64,000 bases of DNA from DATFQE01 sp963733845 (GCA_963733845.1 CAVTEM010000006.1:1-64000); one strand, 5' to 3'. Positions 24,811-33,744 are shown, counted from the first letter of the stretch. Numbers and translations: made by a program. Notes: a model not told the origin generated them from the sequence alone.

Positions 24811-25371
24811 CTACGCCTGGTTGAAGAAGCCGCCGCGCTCGAGCAGGCGGGCGCGCTCCTCGGCGGAGACCTCGACGTTGCGCGGCGTCAGCAGGAAGAC
24901 CTTGTCGGCCACGCGCTGCATGCCGCCGTCGAGGGCGTACGTCAGACCGCTCGCGAAGTCGATCAGCCGCTTGGAGAGCTCCTGGTCGGTGCCCTGGAGG
25001 TTGAGGATCACCGGCGTCGCGTCCTTGAAGCGATCGGCGATCTGCTGCGCGTCGTTGAAGCTGCGCGGGATCACGAGGTGCACGCGCACCGCCGGGTTCG
25101 GCACGGTCGCGAGCTGCGCCCTGCGCTGTGGAGCCTGGCGCTCCGGCCGGATCGCCGCCGTATTGGCCCGGTCGTCCGTCTCGGGGTCGGTCCAGTCGTC
25201 GAAATCCCGCTGGGAGCGGCGTCTCGAGGAGAGCCGGCGGACGTTCGGGCGCTCGCGGTAGCTGCGCTCCAGCTCCTCCTCGGTCGCGTACCCGTCCTCA
25301 TCCCAATCTTCGTCCTCCTCGGCGATCCCGAAGTAGACGAGCGTGCGGTTCCAGACGTCGGCAAAACCCAT
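24811..25371 (-). CDS. sepF: Cell division protein SepF
   Basis: A 186-residue FtsZ-bundling membrane anchor. The N-terminal amphipathic helix is MGFADVWNRTLVYFGIAEED, followed by a long acidic then basic Ser/Arg linker. The C-terminal SepF core starts RVHLVIPRSFNDAQQIADRF, then ATPVILNLQGTDQELSKRLI, DFASGLTYALDGGMQRVADK and VFLLTPRNVEVS. The core glycines of the dimer interface (DGGM) are present. Actinobacteria lacking FtsA use SepF to tether the Z-ring; its place next to yggS, yggT and divIVA fits. Confidence 0.96.
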   Translation of the reverse strand: MGFADVWNRTLVYFGIAEEDEDWDEDGYATEEELERSYRERPNVRRLSSRRRSQRDFDDWTDPETDDRANTAAIRPERQAPQRRAQLATVPNPAVRVHLVIPRSFNDAQQIADRFKDATPVILNLQGTDQELSKRLIDFASGLTYALDGGMQRVADKVFLLTPRNVEVSAEERARLLERGGFFNQA

Positions 25372-25383
25372 GGGTGCAGGATA

Positions 25384-25968
25384 TTAGTCGCGGAACAGGC
25401 TCGAACCCAGCCGGATCAGCGTCGCTCCTTCTTCGACGGCGACCCGCCAGTCCTGCGAAGTGCCCATCGACAGCTCCGCCAGCCCGTGCTGCTCCGCGAG
25501 CCCGCGCAGGCGGCGGAAGTAGGGGCGTGACGCCTCCGGGTCACCGGTCTCCGGAGGCATCGTCATCAGGCCGCGGACATCGTCGTAGAGCTGGAGGAAG
25601 CGAGGCAGCTCCTCCGGGTCGATGCCGGACTTCGAGGGCTCGCCGGAGAGGTTGACCTCGACGAGCGCCGGGATCTCGAGCTTCCGGGCGGCAGACTCGG
25701 AGGCCAGCGAGTGGCAGAGCTCGCAGATGCCGTTGACCGTCTTCGCCTTGCGGCTCTGCAGGTGACCGATGAAGTGCCAGCGGAAGGCGTCGCCGTAGGC
25801 CGCGTGCTTGGCCTCGAGCTCCTGGGCGCGGTTCTCGCCGACGATCTCGACGCCGGCCTCGGCCAGCGTGGCCATCTCCTCGAGCGAGACGTACTTCGTG
25901 GCGGCGACCACGGTGACCCCGGTCGCGCGCGCCTCGTCGTAGCGCGCGCGGACGGCGTCAGGCGACAA
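25384..25968 (-). CDS. yggS: YggS-family PLP homeostasis protein
   Basis: A 194-residue protein of the alanine-racemase N-terminal fold that binds PLP without known catalysis. The PLP Lys is in TVVAATKYVSLEE; further motifs are GVEIVGENRAQELEAKHAAY, WHFIGHLQSRKAK, VEVNLSGEPSKSGID, GLMTMPP and ELSMGTSQDWRVAVEEGATL. It is shorter than the usual 220-230 because the first helix and an internal stretch are compact. TTG at 25968 overlaps the pgeF stop by 11 bases. Homologues (YlmE) sit between pgeF and sepF. Confidence 0.93.
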   Translation of the reverse strand: MSPDAVRARYDEARATGVTVVAATKYVSLEEMATLAEAGVEIVGENRAQELEAKHAAYGDAFRWHFIGHLQSRKAKTVNGICELCHSLASESAARKLEIPALVEVNLSGEPSKSGIDPEELPRFLQLYDDVRGLMTMPPETGDPEASRPYFRRLRGLAEQHGLAELSMGTSQDWRVAVEEGATLIRLGSSLFRD

Positions 25969-26655
25969 GCGCGATCACGCCCTGTCTGCCCGTGACGCCC
26001 TCGTCCCGGCGGTGCGAGAAGAACAGGTCCTCGTGGCACGAGGAGCAGAGGTCCGTGCGCTCGACCTCGTCGACGCCTGCGGCCCGCAGCGCCCGCTCCG
26101 CGGCCGTCCAGAGGTCGAGCTTGCCTTCCTCCGTGAGGAGATCGGGCTCGAAGCGCGCCGCGACCTCGGGGTGGACCCCGTAGCAGCACGGGCCGATACC
26201 CGGGCCGATCGCCGCGCTCAGCCGGTCGCCGCCCAGCGCCTCGACGCCCGCAGCGACCACGCCGCCCGCGAGGCCGCGCCAGCCTGCGTGCAGCACCGCG
26301 ACGCCCGGGAGTCGCACCGTTCGTCCTCGCAAGCACGATCGGCAGGCAGTCGGCGGTCATCGCGAGCAGCGGCACGCCCGGCTCCTCCGTCCACAGCCCG
26401 TCGGCCTCGGTGTTGCGCTCGCCGGCGAGGGCGCGGCGGACGGTCGTCCCGTGCACCTGCCGGTTGAGCGTCAGCAGCTCGGGATCGGCCGCCGACCTCG
26501 GCGCAGAGGCGGCGACGGTTCTCCTCCACGTTCGCGGGCTCGTCGTCGGTGCGGAGCCCGAGGTTGAGCGACGCGTAGCGGCCCGAGCTGACCCCGCCCT
26601 CGCGCGTCGAGAACGCCACCCGGTACGGCCCGTCGACGTCCCAGCGCAGGATCAC
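25958..26655 (-). pseudogene. pgeF: PgeF/YfiH (laccase-domain) purine nucleoside phosphorylase family, two frame breaks
   Basis: Three consecutive frames make one protein: VAFSTREGGVSSGRYASLNL and NVEENRRRLCAEVG; then ADPELLTLNRQVHGTTV and LLAMTADCLPIVLA; then VAVLHAGWRGLAGGVVAAG, AIGPGIGPCCYGVHPEVAAR and DLCSSCHEDLFFSHRRDEG. The copper/zinc-type His and Cys residues of the YfiH fold (QVHG, ADCLP, HAGWRG, CCY) are all present. Each shift, near 26485 (GGCGGCC) and 26312 (CCCGGGCG), needs one surplus base removed. Restored length is about 231 residues, normal. The family cleaves adenosine/inosine and edits peptidoglycan precursors. Probably intact in the organism. Confidence 0.8.
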
Positions 26656-29210
26656 GGCGCCGCGATCAGCTCCCGCACGGCCTGCAGCTCCGACTCGCGG
26701 CCGTCGAGCTCGCCGTTGAGCTTCCGGCGCCGGACCTCGGCGAGCACCTCCCCCACCCGCGGCGACTCGGCCAGGCCCAGCTCGGCCACGTCGGTGCCCG
26801 TGATCTCCAGCCGGACGTCTCGCAGCCGGCCGAAGTACTCCTCCAGTGCCGGCACGTCCGCGAGCGCCAGCGCGAACAGCGGCGCGTCCGGTGCGTAGGG
26901 CTCCGCGATCGCGACCACCTCGGCGGGATCGGCCTCCTGCCCGCGCAGGCGCTCCACGAGCCGGGGGGCGACGGTGATCGCCGCCGCGATCCGCTCGGCA
27001 TCGCGGCGGCGCACCTTCAGACGCTCGAGCCAGTCGTACAGCTCGTCGGAAGGCAGCTTCCGGGCGAGGGCCAGCAGGCCGAGGCGCCAGGCGGGGACGT
27101 CGACGCCGTGCTCCCGCGCGAGCGCGACGAGCCGGTCGAACAGCCCCACCGCCTCCTCGTCGGCGGCCAGGTGCGGGTGGATCGCGCGGTCGGCGCCGAG
27201 CTCGCGGAGCCGCAGGATCGAGTGGCGTACGTCGCCCTCCGACAGCAGCAGCACGAGCTCGTCGCGGAGACGCGCCGACGAGAGGTCGCCGACGAGCCCC
27301 ATCTCGATCGTGCTGCGCGCGAGCCGGGCGGTGTGCTCGTCCATCCGGAACCCGTAGCGGTTCTCGTACCGGATCGCCCGGAAGATTCTCGTCGGGTCGT
27401 CGATGAAGGACAGGTTGTGCAGGACCCGGATCACGCCCTGCTCGAGGTCGGCGCGCCCGGAGAACGGATCGACGAGGCGGCCGAGGTCGTCGCCCTTGAG
27501 CGAGACCGCCATGGCGTTGATGGTGAAGTCGCGGCGGAACAGATCCTCGCGGATCGTCGCGTGCTCGACGGTCGGGAGCGCCGCCGGCGCGTCGTAGAAC
27601 TCGGTGCGGGTGGTGACGACGTCGATGCGGCCGGCCTCGGCGTAGAGCACGACGGCCGTGCCGAATTTCTCGTGCGGCCGCACGCGACCGTCGAGCGCCT
27701 CCGCGAGAGCCGTCGCCAGCTCGATCGCGTCGCCCTCGACGGCGATGTCGACGTCGAAGCTCTGCTCCGCGAGCAGGATGTCGCGCACGGTGCCCCCGAC
27801 GAGGTAGACGCCCTCGTAGCGCTCGCTGAGTGCGGCGATCGCCTCGAAGGCCGGGGCGAGCTCCTCGAGCCGCTCCAGCTCGGGCAGCAGGTCCGGGCCG
27901 GCCTCACGCTCGCGCTCTGCGGTCTCGCCGAGGGCCCTGAGCACGTCGCTGCGCGTGACGACCCCGAGCACCCTGTCACCCTCCACGACCGCGACCCGCC
28001 CCTCGACCTCGACGAGCCTCTGGACCTCGGCGAGCGGAGCGCTCCGGTCACAGCGGGCGACGCGCGAGCTCATGATCCCCTTGACAGGAGCGTGCGAGAG
28101 CCCGTGGCCGACGGCCTTGTCCAGGTCCTCCCGCGCCACGACGCCGACCAGGCGGTCGTCCTCGAGTACGAGGATCCCGCTCTGGCCGTAGCGCTGGCAG
28201 GTGACCATCGCGTGCGCGACGGTCTCGTCGGGGCCGACGCTGCGGGCCGGCGTGGACATGACGTCGCCGGCCGTGACCGGGACGGCGGTGACCCGGAGGC
28301 TCTCGTCCAGCCTCGACCGGGCCTCCGCGAGACCGGTGCGGAGGATCGCCGAAGCCGCCTGCCGGTGCCCGCCGCCGCCGAGCGCGCGGGCCAGCTCCGC
28401 CGCGTCGATCTCGGGCGTGCGGCTGCGCACGACCGCGAACACGCGCTCCTCCATCTCGACGAGCACGACGAGGGCACGGCAGTCGGTCAGGTCGACGATC
28501 TTGTGTGCGAGGTTGGAGACGCCGTCGACGTGTACCGGCCACTCGATCGCGCCGACCAGCACCTCGATTCCGGCTGCCTCGACGCTCTCGAGCCGGTCGA
28601 GGAGCGCGGAGAGCAGCTCGCGCTCGGTCTCGCCGAGCGGCGTGTGCAGGTACGCGGCGATCAGCTCCTGCCTGGCGCCATGACGGAGGCACCAGCCCAG
28701 CGCCTCCGCGTCGCGCTGGGTCGCGCTCGGGTAGGTGAGCGAGCCGGTGTCCTCGTGGATGCCGAGCGCGAACGCCGTCGCCTCGACCTCCGTCACCTGG
28801 ACCTCGCGCTCGGCCAGGATGCCGACGAGCGTCGTCGTCAGCGACCCGTCCTCCGAGACCACGGCGCTCTCGGGCGGGATCCAGTCGGGGAGCTCGCTGT
28901 CCGCGTGGTGGTCGAAGACGACCTTGTCGACCGCGGGGTCGAGCGCGACGCCTTCGAGCTCGTTCAGGCGCGCGGCGTGAACGGTCTCGACCACGATCAG
29001 CCGGCGGATCGCGTCCGTCTCGAGCCGCGAGGCCTCGACGAGCTCCAGCTCGTCCGCATGCAGGCGCGCGAACTCGCGCACGTTGCGGTTGAGCGAGCCG
29101 GACAGGCACGCGACGGCGTCCGGATAGAGCCGGCGCGCGGCGAGCAGCGACGCGAATGCGTCGAAGTCGGTGTTGCCGTGGGTCGCGATGACGGTGTGCG
29201 CCTTCGTCAC
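26652..29210 (-). CDS. DHH-phosphoesterase / CBS-pair / CCA-adding nucleotidyltransferase fusion
   Basis: An 852-residue multidomain protein. Residues about 1-310 form a DHH/DHHA1 phosphoesterase (ATHGNTDFDAFASLLAARRL, VFDHHADSELPDW, GGGGHRQAASAIL). Two CBS domains follow (VTAGDVMSTPARSVGPDETV; VKGIMSSRVARCDRSAPLAE). The C-terminal half is a class II tRNA nucleotidyltransferase: YLVGGTVRDILLAEQSFDVD with the metal Asp pair, RRDFTINAMAVSL, and DDPTRIFRAIRYENRYGF. The fusion is known in several phyla and is thought to link 3'-end synthesis with oligonucleotide degradation. GTG at 29210 is preferred; earlier starts read through a palindromic repeat. It overlaps pgeF by 4 bases. Confidence 0.93.
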   Translation of the reverse strand: MTKAHTVIATHGNTDFDAFASLLAARRLYPDAVACLSGSLNRNVREFARLHADELELVEASRLETDAIRRLIVVETVHAARLNELEGVALDPAVDKVVFDHHADSELPDWIPPESAVVSEDGSLTTTLVGILAEREVQVTEVEATAFALGIHEDTGSLTYPSATQRDAEALGWCLRHGARQELIAAYLHTPLGETERELLSALLDRLESVEAAGIEVLVGAIEWPVHVDGVSNLAHKIVDLTDCRALVVLVEMEERVFAVVRSRTPEIDAAELARALGGGGHRQAASAILRTGLAEARSRLDESLRVTAVPVTAGDVMSTPARSVGPDETVAHAMVTCQRYGQSGILVLEDDRLVGVVAREDLDKAVGHGLSHAPVKGIMSSRVARCDRSAPLAEVQRLVEVEGRVAVVEGDRVLGVVTRSDVLRALGETAEREREAGPDLLPELERLEELAPAFEAIAALSERYEGVYLVGGTVRDILLAEQSFDVDIAVEGDAIELATALAEALDGRVRPHEKFGTAVVLYAEAGRIDVVTTRTEFYDAPAALPTVEHATIREDLFRRDFTINAMAVSLKGDDLGRLVDPFSGRADLEQGVIRVLHNLSFIDDPTRIFRAIRYENRYGFRMDEHTARLARSTIEMGLVGDLSSARLRDELVLLLSEGDVRHSILRLRELGADRAIHPHLAADEEAVGLFDRLVALAREHGVDVPAWRLGLLALARKLPSDELYDWLERLKVRRRDAERIAAAITVAPRLVERLRGQEADPAEVVAIAEPYAPDAPLFALALADVPALEEYFGRLRDVRLEITGTDVAELGLAESPRVGEVLAEVRRRKLNGELDGRESELQAVRELIAAP

Positions 29211-29232
29211 ACGTCTGATTGTGCCCGCCTGC

Positions 29233-29390
29233 CCGGTGCCAGGCACCGTCACGAAACCGTGCCGCCCACCACACAGGCGACATGCCTCTCCGGCAGGCCA
29301 AGCGCGCCCTGGTGCGATTCGCCGGTGCCAGGCACCGTCACGAAAGTGTCACGACACCGTCCGGAGCTGCCATGGCCGGGGGTCAGACCC
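29233..29390. repeat. Palindromic repeat cluster
   Basis: CGGTGCCAGGCACCG followed by TCACGAAA occurs twice in direct orientation (palindromes at 29234-29248 and 29323-29337, period 89). A third, different palindrome GGGTCAGACCC sits at 29380-29390. Both motifs are perfect inverted repeats around one central base. They fill the 200-base gap between ridA and the CCA-adding gene, resemble dispersed REP-type elements, and could form strong RNA hairpins acting as terminators or mRNA-stability elements. Confidence 0.75.
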
Positions 29391-29411
29391 TGGACGTGGC
29401 CACCAGGGACG

Positions 29412-29798
29412 TCAGAGGAGCGCCATCGCCTCGATCTCGACCGCCGCACCCGAGGGCAGGGCCGCTACCTCGATCGTCGAGCGGGCGGGCGGCGTGTCCC
29501 CCGCGTGGCGCGCGTAGACCTCGTTCATCGCCTGGAAGTCGCCGAGGTCGGTGAGGAAGACCGTCGTCTTGACCAGGCGGTCCAGTCCGCTCCCGGCCGC
29601 CTCGAGGATCGCGCCGAGGTTCCTGAAGACCTGCTCGGTCTGCTCGGCGACGTCTCCGACCAGCTCCGTTCCGCCCGGCCGCAGGCCCAGCTGGCCGGAC
29701 ACGAAGACGTAGTCGCCGGCCTTGATCGCCTGCGAGTAGGGCGCGCCCTGGAAGGGCGCGGGAGCGTTCTCGGTTCGGACTGCCGACTTGTCTGGCAC
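29412..29798 (-). CDS. ridA: RidA-family enamine/imine deaminase
   Basis: A 128-residue trimeric protein that hydrolyses reactive 2-aminoacrylate and related imines. Motifs: APFQGAPYSQAIKAGDYVFV, SGQLGLRPGG, TEQVFRNLGAILEAAGSGLD, VKTTVFLTDLGDFQAMNEVY, and PPARSTIEVAALPSGAAVEI with the catalytic-pocket Arg. GTG at 29798 overlaps the stop of the upstream hisB-like gene by one base (TAGTG), so the two are coupled. RidA protects PLP enzymes. Confidence 0.95.
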   Translation of the reverse strand: MPDKSAVRTENAPAPFQGAPYSQAIKAGDYVFVSGQLGLRPGGTELVGDVAEQTEQVFRNLGAILEAAGSGLDRLVKTTVFLTDLGDFQAMNEVYARHAGDTPPARSTIEVAALPSGAAVEIEAMALL

Positions 29799-30310
29799 TA
29801 CCCCTCCTTCCGCCGGGCGGCCTGCGCGAGCGCCACGCCGAGCGCCTTGAAGATCGCTTCGAGCACGTGGCGCGCGTCGTCGCCGTGCAGGAGGCGGACG
29901 TGGAGCGTGAGGCCGGCTCCTTCGGCGAGCTCGTGCAGGAAGCGTGAGAGCAGGTCGCTGCCGAGCCCGCCCACCCTCGCGTCCGAGAGATCGACGTTGG
30001 ACACGACCAGCGGCCGCCCCGATGCCTCGAGCGTGACGTGGGCGAGCGCCTCGTCGGCCGGCAGGGTCGCGGAGCCGTGCCCGCGGACGTCGTCCCCGAG
30101 CAGCTCGGCCAGGGCCTCACCGAGCGCCGCTCCGGCCGCCGCCACCTCCGCATCGCCGCCCTCCGGCGCGAGCTCGAGCTGCAGGTCGAAGCCCGCGTGC
30201 TCGGCGAGGAGCGTCAGCAGATGATCGAGGACCGGCAGGCCGGTCAGGACGTTCGCCGAGCCGTCGGCTGCGATCGAGACGCGCACGTGGTGGCGGGCCG
30301 CTGCGTCCAT
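29798..30310 (-). CDS. HisB-like (imidazoleglycerol-phosphate dehydratase fold) protein lacking key metal ligands
   Basis: A 170-residue protein clearly related to HisB along its length: NVLTGLPVLDHLLTLLAEHA, LGEALAELLGDDVRGHGSAT, LPADEALAHVTLEASGRPLV, GLTLHVRLLHGDDARHVLEA and IFKALGVALAQAARRKEG. In true HisB the manganese sites need an HHTVED motif and a G-x-N-x-HH-x2-E motif. Here the first is replaced by DAEVAAAG and the second keeps only one His (DARHVLEA). The N-terminal R-x-T-x-E-T strand is also degenerate. It is therefore probably not a working dehydratase. ATG at 30310 is chosen as the first start before the homologous region. It is coupled to ridA. Confidence 0.8.
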   Translation of the reverse strand: MDAAARHHVRVSIAADGSANVLTGLPVLDHLLTLLAEHAGFDLQLELAPEGGDAEVAAAGAALGEALAELLGDDVRGHGSATLPADEALAHVTLEASGRPLVVSNVDLSDARVGGLGSDLLSRFLHELAEGAGLTLHVRLLHGDDARHVLEAIFKALGVALAQAARRKEG

Positions 30311-30362
30311 TGCCTCGAACGAGGGTATCGCAGGCGCCCCGGCAGGCCGACCTTCAGCAGGA

Positions 30363-31984
30363 ATGCCGCTCCACCACTCGCTTCGGCGTCGATGTGCACC
30401 GTTCACAGTGCTGCTCGGCGCACTCGCATTCGCGCCGGCGGCCCACGCGGCGACGGCGGTCGTCGGCTACGAGTCCGAAGCGCAGCTCCAGCGCGCTCTC
30501 GACGCGTCCGGCGGACACCTCGTACGGACGATCCCGAGCCTCAAGGTGGCCGAGGTGGAGACGAGTGCCACGGTGCACGGCTTCTCCGCCGCCCTGCTCG
30601 ACCAGGCCGGGATCGACTTCGTCCAGACCGCGACGCGCCGCGTGTCGGCGGCGGAACCTGCCCTGGCCCCGTCGGCATCGCCGAGCGCGCCCTTCGCCAA
30701 CGCCCCCTACGAGTGGCAGTGGGCGGCGACGCGCGCCAACGCCGTGCCCGAGTCCGTGCTCCGAGCCGCCGGCGGGATCACGATCGCCATCGTCGACACC
30801 GGCGCCGACCTGACCGCGCCCGACCTCGCCGCCAAGGTCCCGGCGACGCACAACATCCTCAACGGCAGCACCAACGTCCGCGACCGTAACGGCCACGGCA
30901 CGTTCGTCGCCTCGCTCGCGGCCGGCTCGGTCACGAACGGCGAGGGCATCGCCGGCTTCGGCGGCGACGCCAGGCTGCTGGTCGTGAAGGCGGGCGGCGC
31001 CGACGGCTCGTTCACCGACGTCGACGAGGCCGCCGCGATCGTCTACGCGGTCGACCAGGGCGCCAAGATCATCAATCTCAGCCTCGGCGGCATCGAGACC
31101 TCGGTCGACCGAACGCCGCGCCGTCGAGTACGCGACTGCGCGCGGCGTCCTGCTCGTCGCGGCCGCAGGAAACGAGTACCTCGACGGCAACCCCGTCGAG
31201 TACCCCGCCGCGCTGCTCCAGCCGCCCGGCTCGAGCGGCGTGGGCGGCGTCGGCCTTTCGGTCGGCGCCTCAACCCAGCGCGGCACGCGCGCTTCCTTCT
31301 CGAACACCGGCACGCACCTCTCGCTCGCTGCGCCCGGAGAGCAGGTGCTCGGCGCCCTCTCCTCCCACTCCTCGCCTTCGATGTACCCCCGCTTCGCCCT
31401 CCCCGAGCTCCGGCTCCGGCCTCTACGGCTACTCGAGCGGCACCTCGTTCGCGGCGCCTCAGGTCGCCGGCGCGGCGGCGCTCGTCTGGGCCGCGAAACC
31501 GACCGCCACCGCCGCCGAGGTCGCCGAGATCCTCGAGCGCACGGCCTCCGGCGCCGGCGCCTGGAACCCGTCTCTCGGCTACGGCGTCATCGACGTCGCC
31601 TCCGCCGTGGCGGCCGCCCTCGGCACGGGCGCCCCGGACGCGCTCCCCTCGCTCCGCGCGAAGGCGGCGCTGAAGCTTCGGATCAAGCGCGCGAAGAGCC
31701 GCGTCAGCATCTCGGCCCGGCTGCGCTCGCTCATGCCCGCGATCTCGCCGGCCCGGCGGCTGGTGCGCCTGCAGGCGAGGCGCGGCTCCGGCTGGCGCAC
31801 CCTCGCGAGCGCACGCACCGGCGCGGCCGGGCATGTCCATTGGGCTGTCCGCGCCCGCGACTCGCAGCAGCTCCGCGTCCGCTACCTCGGCGGCCCCGAT
31901 CTCACGTCTGCGAGCAGCGAGCTCGTCCGCGTGGTCGGCAAACGCTCACCCGCGCGCCGACCGGCGGCGCACGCACACCACTAG
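30363..31984 (+). pseudogene. Secreted subtilisin-like serine protease (S8), two frame breaks
   Basis: ATG at 30363 (after AGCAGGA) opens a signal peptide ending PAAHAATAVV. The catalytic domain is split over three frames. Frame one has Asp in ITIAIVDTGADLTAPDL, His in RDRNGHGTFVASLAAG, and INLSLGG. Frame two (from about 31110) has the oxyanion Asn in LLVAAAGNEYLDGN. Frame three (from about 31400, in CCCC) has the nucleophile Ser in YSSGTSFAAPQVAGAAALVW. A basic C-terminal domain with beta-rich sequence (RRLVRLQARRGSGWRTLASA) follows. Each junction needs one surplus base removed. Restored length is about 539 residues with an intact triad. Confidence 0.82.
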
Positions 31985-31990
31985 AGCGAC

Positions 31991-32413
31991 CTAGCCGGCC
32001 AGCTGAACCGTGCCGTCGGCCTGCAGCGTCCAGTGCGGGTTGTGGGCGACCTCCCACGGGTGCCCGTCCGGATCGACGAAGACACCCGAGTACCCGCCCC
32101 AGAACGTCGCCGCTCCGGGCCGCCCGATCGTCGCGCCCGCCGCGTCGGCCTGCGCGAGCACGGCGTCGACCTCCTCCGGGGAGCCGACGTTGTGCGCGAG
32201 GGTGATCCCGCCCCAACCACCCGCGTCTGCAACGGTGCTGTCCTCGGCGAGCGACTCCCGGCTCCACAGCGACACGACGACACCGCCGGCCTGGAAGAAG
32301 ACGACGTCGTCGTCCGGGCCGGCTCCGGTCTCCCACCCCAGCGCCTCGTAGAACGCCCTTGCCCGTGCGAGGTCGCGGACGCCGAGCGTGACGACGCTGA
32401 CGCGCTGGTCCAC
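31991..32413 (-). CDS. VOC (glyoxalase/bleomycin-resistance fold) protein
   Basis: A 140-residue protein with the beta-alpha-beta-beta-beta metal fold. VVTLGVRDLARARAFYEALG is the classic VOC start, followed by VVFFQAGGVVVSLWSRESLA, GGITLAHNVGSPEEVDAVLA and the C-terminal FWGGYSGVFVDPDGHPWEVA, whose Glu is a common metal ligand. Such YcgJ-like proteins bind small molecules or confer resistance; substrate unknown. GTG at 32413 overlaps the murA stop by one base (TAGTG). Confidence 0.9.
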   Translation of the reverse strand: MDQRVSVVTLGVRDLARARAFYEALGWETGAGPDDDVVFFQAGGVVVSLWSRESLAEDSTVADAGGWGGITLAHNVGSPEEVDAVLAQADAAGATIGRPGAATFWGGYSGVFVDPDGHPWEVAHNPHWTLQADGTVQLAG

Positions 32414-33723
32414 TAGCTCTCGACGCGCTCGATGCGGGCCCCGAGCCCGCGCAGCCGCTCGTCGATCCGCTCGTAGCCGCGGTCGATCTCGCCGACGTTG
32501 CCGATCGTCGAGACGCCGTCGGCGCAGAGGCTCGCGATCAGCATCGCCATTCCGGCCCGGATGTCCGGGCTGGCCATCCGCTGCGCGTACAGCTTCGCCG
32601 GCCCCGTCACGACGGCGCGGTGCGGGTCGCAGAGGATGATCCGCGCGCCCATGCTCACCAGCTTGTCGACGAAGAACAGGCGGTTCTCGAACATCTTCTC
32701 GAAGATCAGGATCGTCCCCCGGGCCTGGGTCGCCACGGCGAGGGCGATCGACGTGAGATCGGCGGGGAACGCGGGCCAGGGCCCGTCCTCGATCTTCGGG
32801 ATCTGGTCGCCGATGTCGTCCCGAATCACGAGCTCCTGGCCAGGCGGGACATGCACGCTCGAGCCCTCCACCTCCACCCGGACGCCGAGTCGCGCGAAGG
32901 AGGGCAGGATCGGCACGAGGTCGGCCGGCTCGATGTCGTCGATCGTGACGTCGCCGCCCGTGACAGCGGCCAGCCCGATGAAGCTGGCGACCTCGATGTG
33001 TTCGGGGGCGATGCGCCAGTCGCCGCCGCCGAGACGCTGGACGCCCTCGATTCGCAGGACGTTCGAGCCGACGCCCTCGATGCGCGCGCCGAGCGAGCCG
33101 AGGAAGCGGCAGAGATCCTGGACGTGCGGCTCGCAGGCGGCGTTGCCGATGATCGTCTCCCCGGCGGCGATCGACGCGGCCATGACGGCGTTCTCGGTCG
33201 CCATCACGCTCGCCTCGTCGAGGAAGATCGCGCGGCCGCGCAGCCCGTCTGTGCGCATGTCGTAGCGGCCGTTGATGTCGACCTCGGTGCCCAGCTCGGC
33301 GAGCGCGTGAATGTGCGGGTCGAGTCGCCGCCGGCCGATCACGTCGCCGCCGGGCGGCGGCACGGACGCCCGGCCGAAGCGAGCGAGCAGCGGGCCGGCG
33401 AGCAGGAACGAGGCGCGGATCCGGCTGCAGAGCTCCTCGTCGAGGTCGGTCTTGCTCGCGCCGGAGCTGTCGACGTAGAGGTCGTTCGACCCGGTCCACT
33501 GGACCTCGGCCCCCACGTCGGCGAGCAGCTCGCACATCGTCTCGACGTCGCGGATGCGCGGGACGTTGTGCAGCGTGACCGGCTCGGTCGCGAGCAGCGT
33601 CGCGGCGAGGATGGGCAGCGCGCCGTTCTTGTTTCCGGCAGCGCGAACGTGCCCGTTCAACGGGCGGCCACCCTCGATGACGAACGATTGCACCAGCGAT
33701 TCCGCGACGACCGTTTGCGGCAT
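32413..33723 (-). CDS. murA: UDP-N-acetylglucosamine 1-carboxyvinyltransferase, Cys-to-Asp active-site form
   Basis: A 436-residue enzyme of the first committed peptidoglycan step, adding PEP to UDP-GlcNAc. The EPSP-synthase fold is complete: RAAGNKNGALPILAATLLAT with the conserved Lys, ELCSRIRASFLLAGPLLARF, and DLTSIALAVATQARGTILIF. The mobile loop that normally carries the catalytic Cys reads SVPPPGGDVIGRRRLDPHIH, with Asp at residue 127. That substitution is known from mycobacterial MurA and makes the enzyme insensitive to fosfomycin while keeping activity. ATG at 33723; diverges from the HD gene. Confidence 0.96.
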   Translation of the reverse strand: MPQTVVAESLVQSFVIEGGRPLNGHVRAAGNKNGALPILAATLLATEPVTLHNVPRIRDVETMCELLADVGAEVQWTGSNDLYVDSSGASKTDLDEELCSRIRASFLLAGPLLARFGRASVPPPGGDVIGRRRLDPHIHALAELGTEVDINGRYDMRTDGLRGRAIFLDEASVMATENAVMAASIAAGETIIGNAACEPHVQDLCRFLGSLGARIEGVGSNVLRIEGVQRLGGGDWRIAPEHIEVASFIGLAAVTGGDVTIDDIEPADLVPILPSFARLGVRVEVEGSSVHVPPGQELVIRDDIGDQIPKIEDGPWPAFPADLTSIALAVATQARGTILIFEKMFENRLFFVDKLVSMGARIILCDPHRAVVTGPAKLYAQRMASPDIRAGMAMLIASLCADGVSTIGNVGEIDRGYERIDERLRGLGARIERVES

Positions 33724-33744
33724 CGGGGTAGCCTAGACGAGGCT

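Noticed and set aside
27108..30224. A 1,038-codon open frame on the + strand
   Set aside because: It lies antisense to the CCA-adding fusion, ridA and the HisB-like gene, has the Arg/Asp/Val-rich composition of a high-GC shadow frame and no domain.
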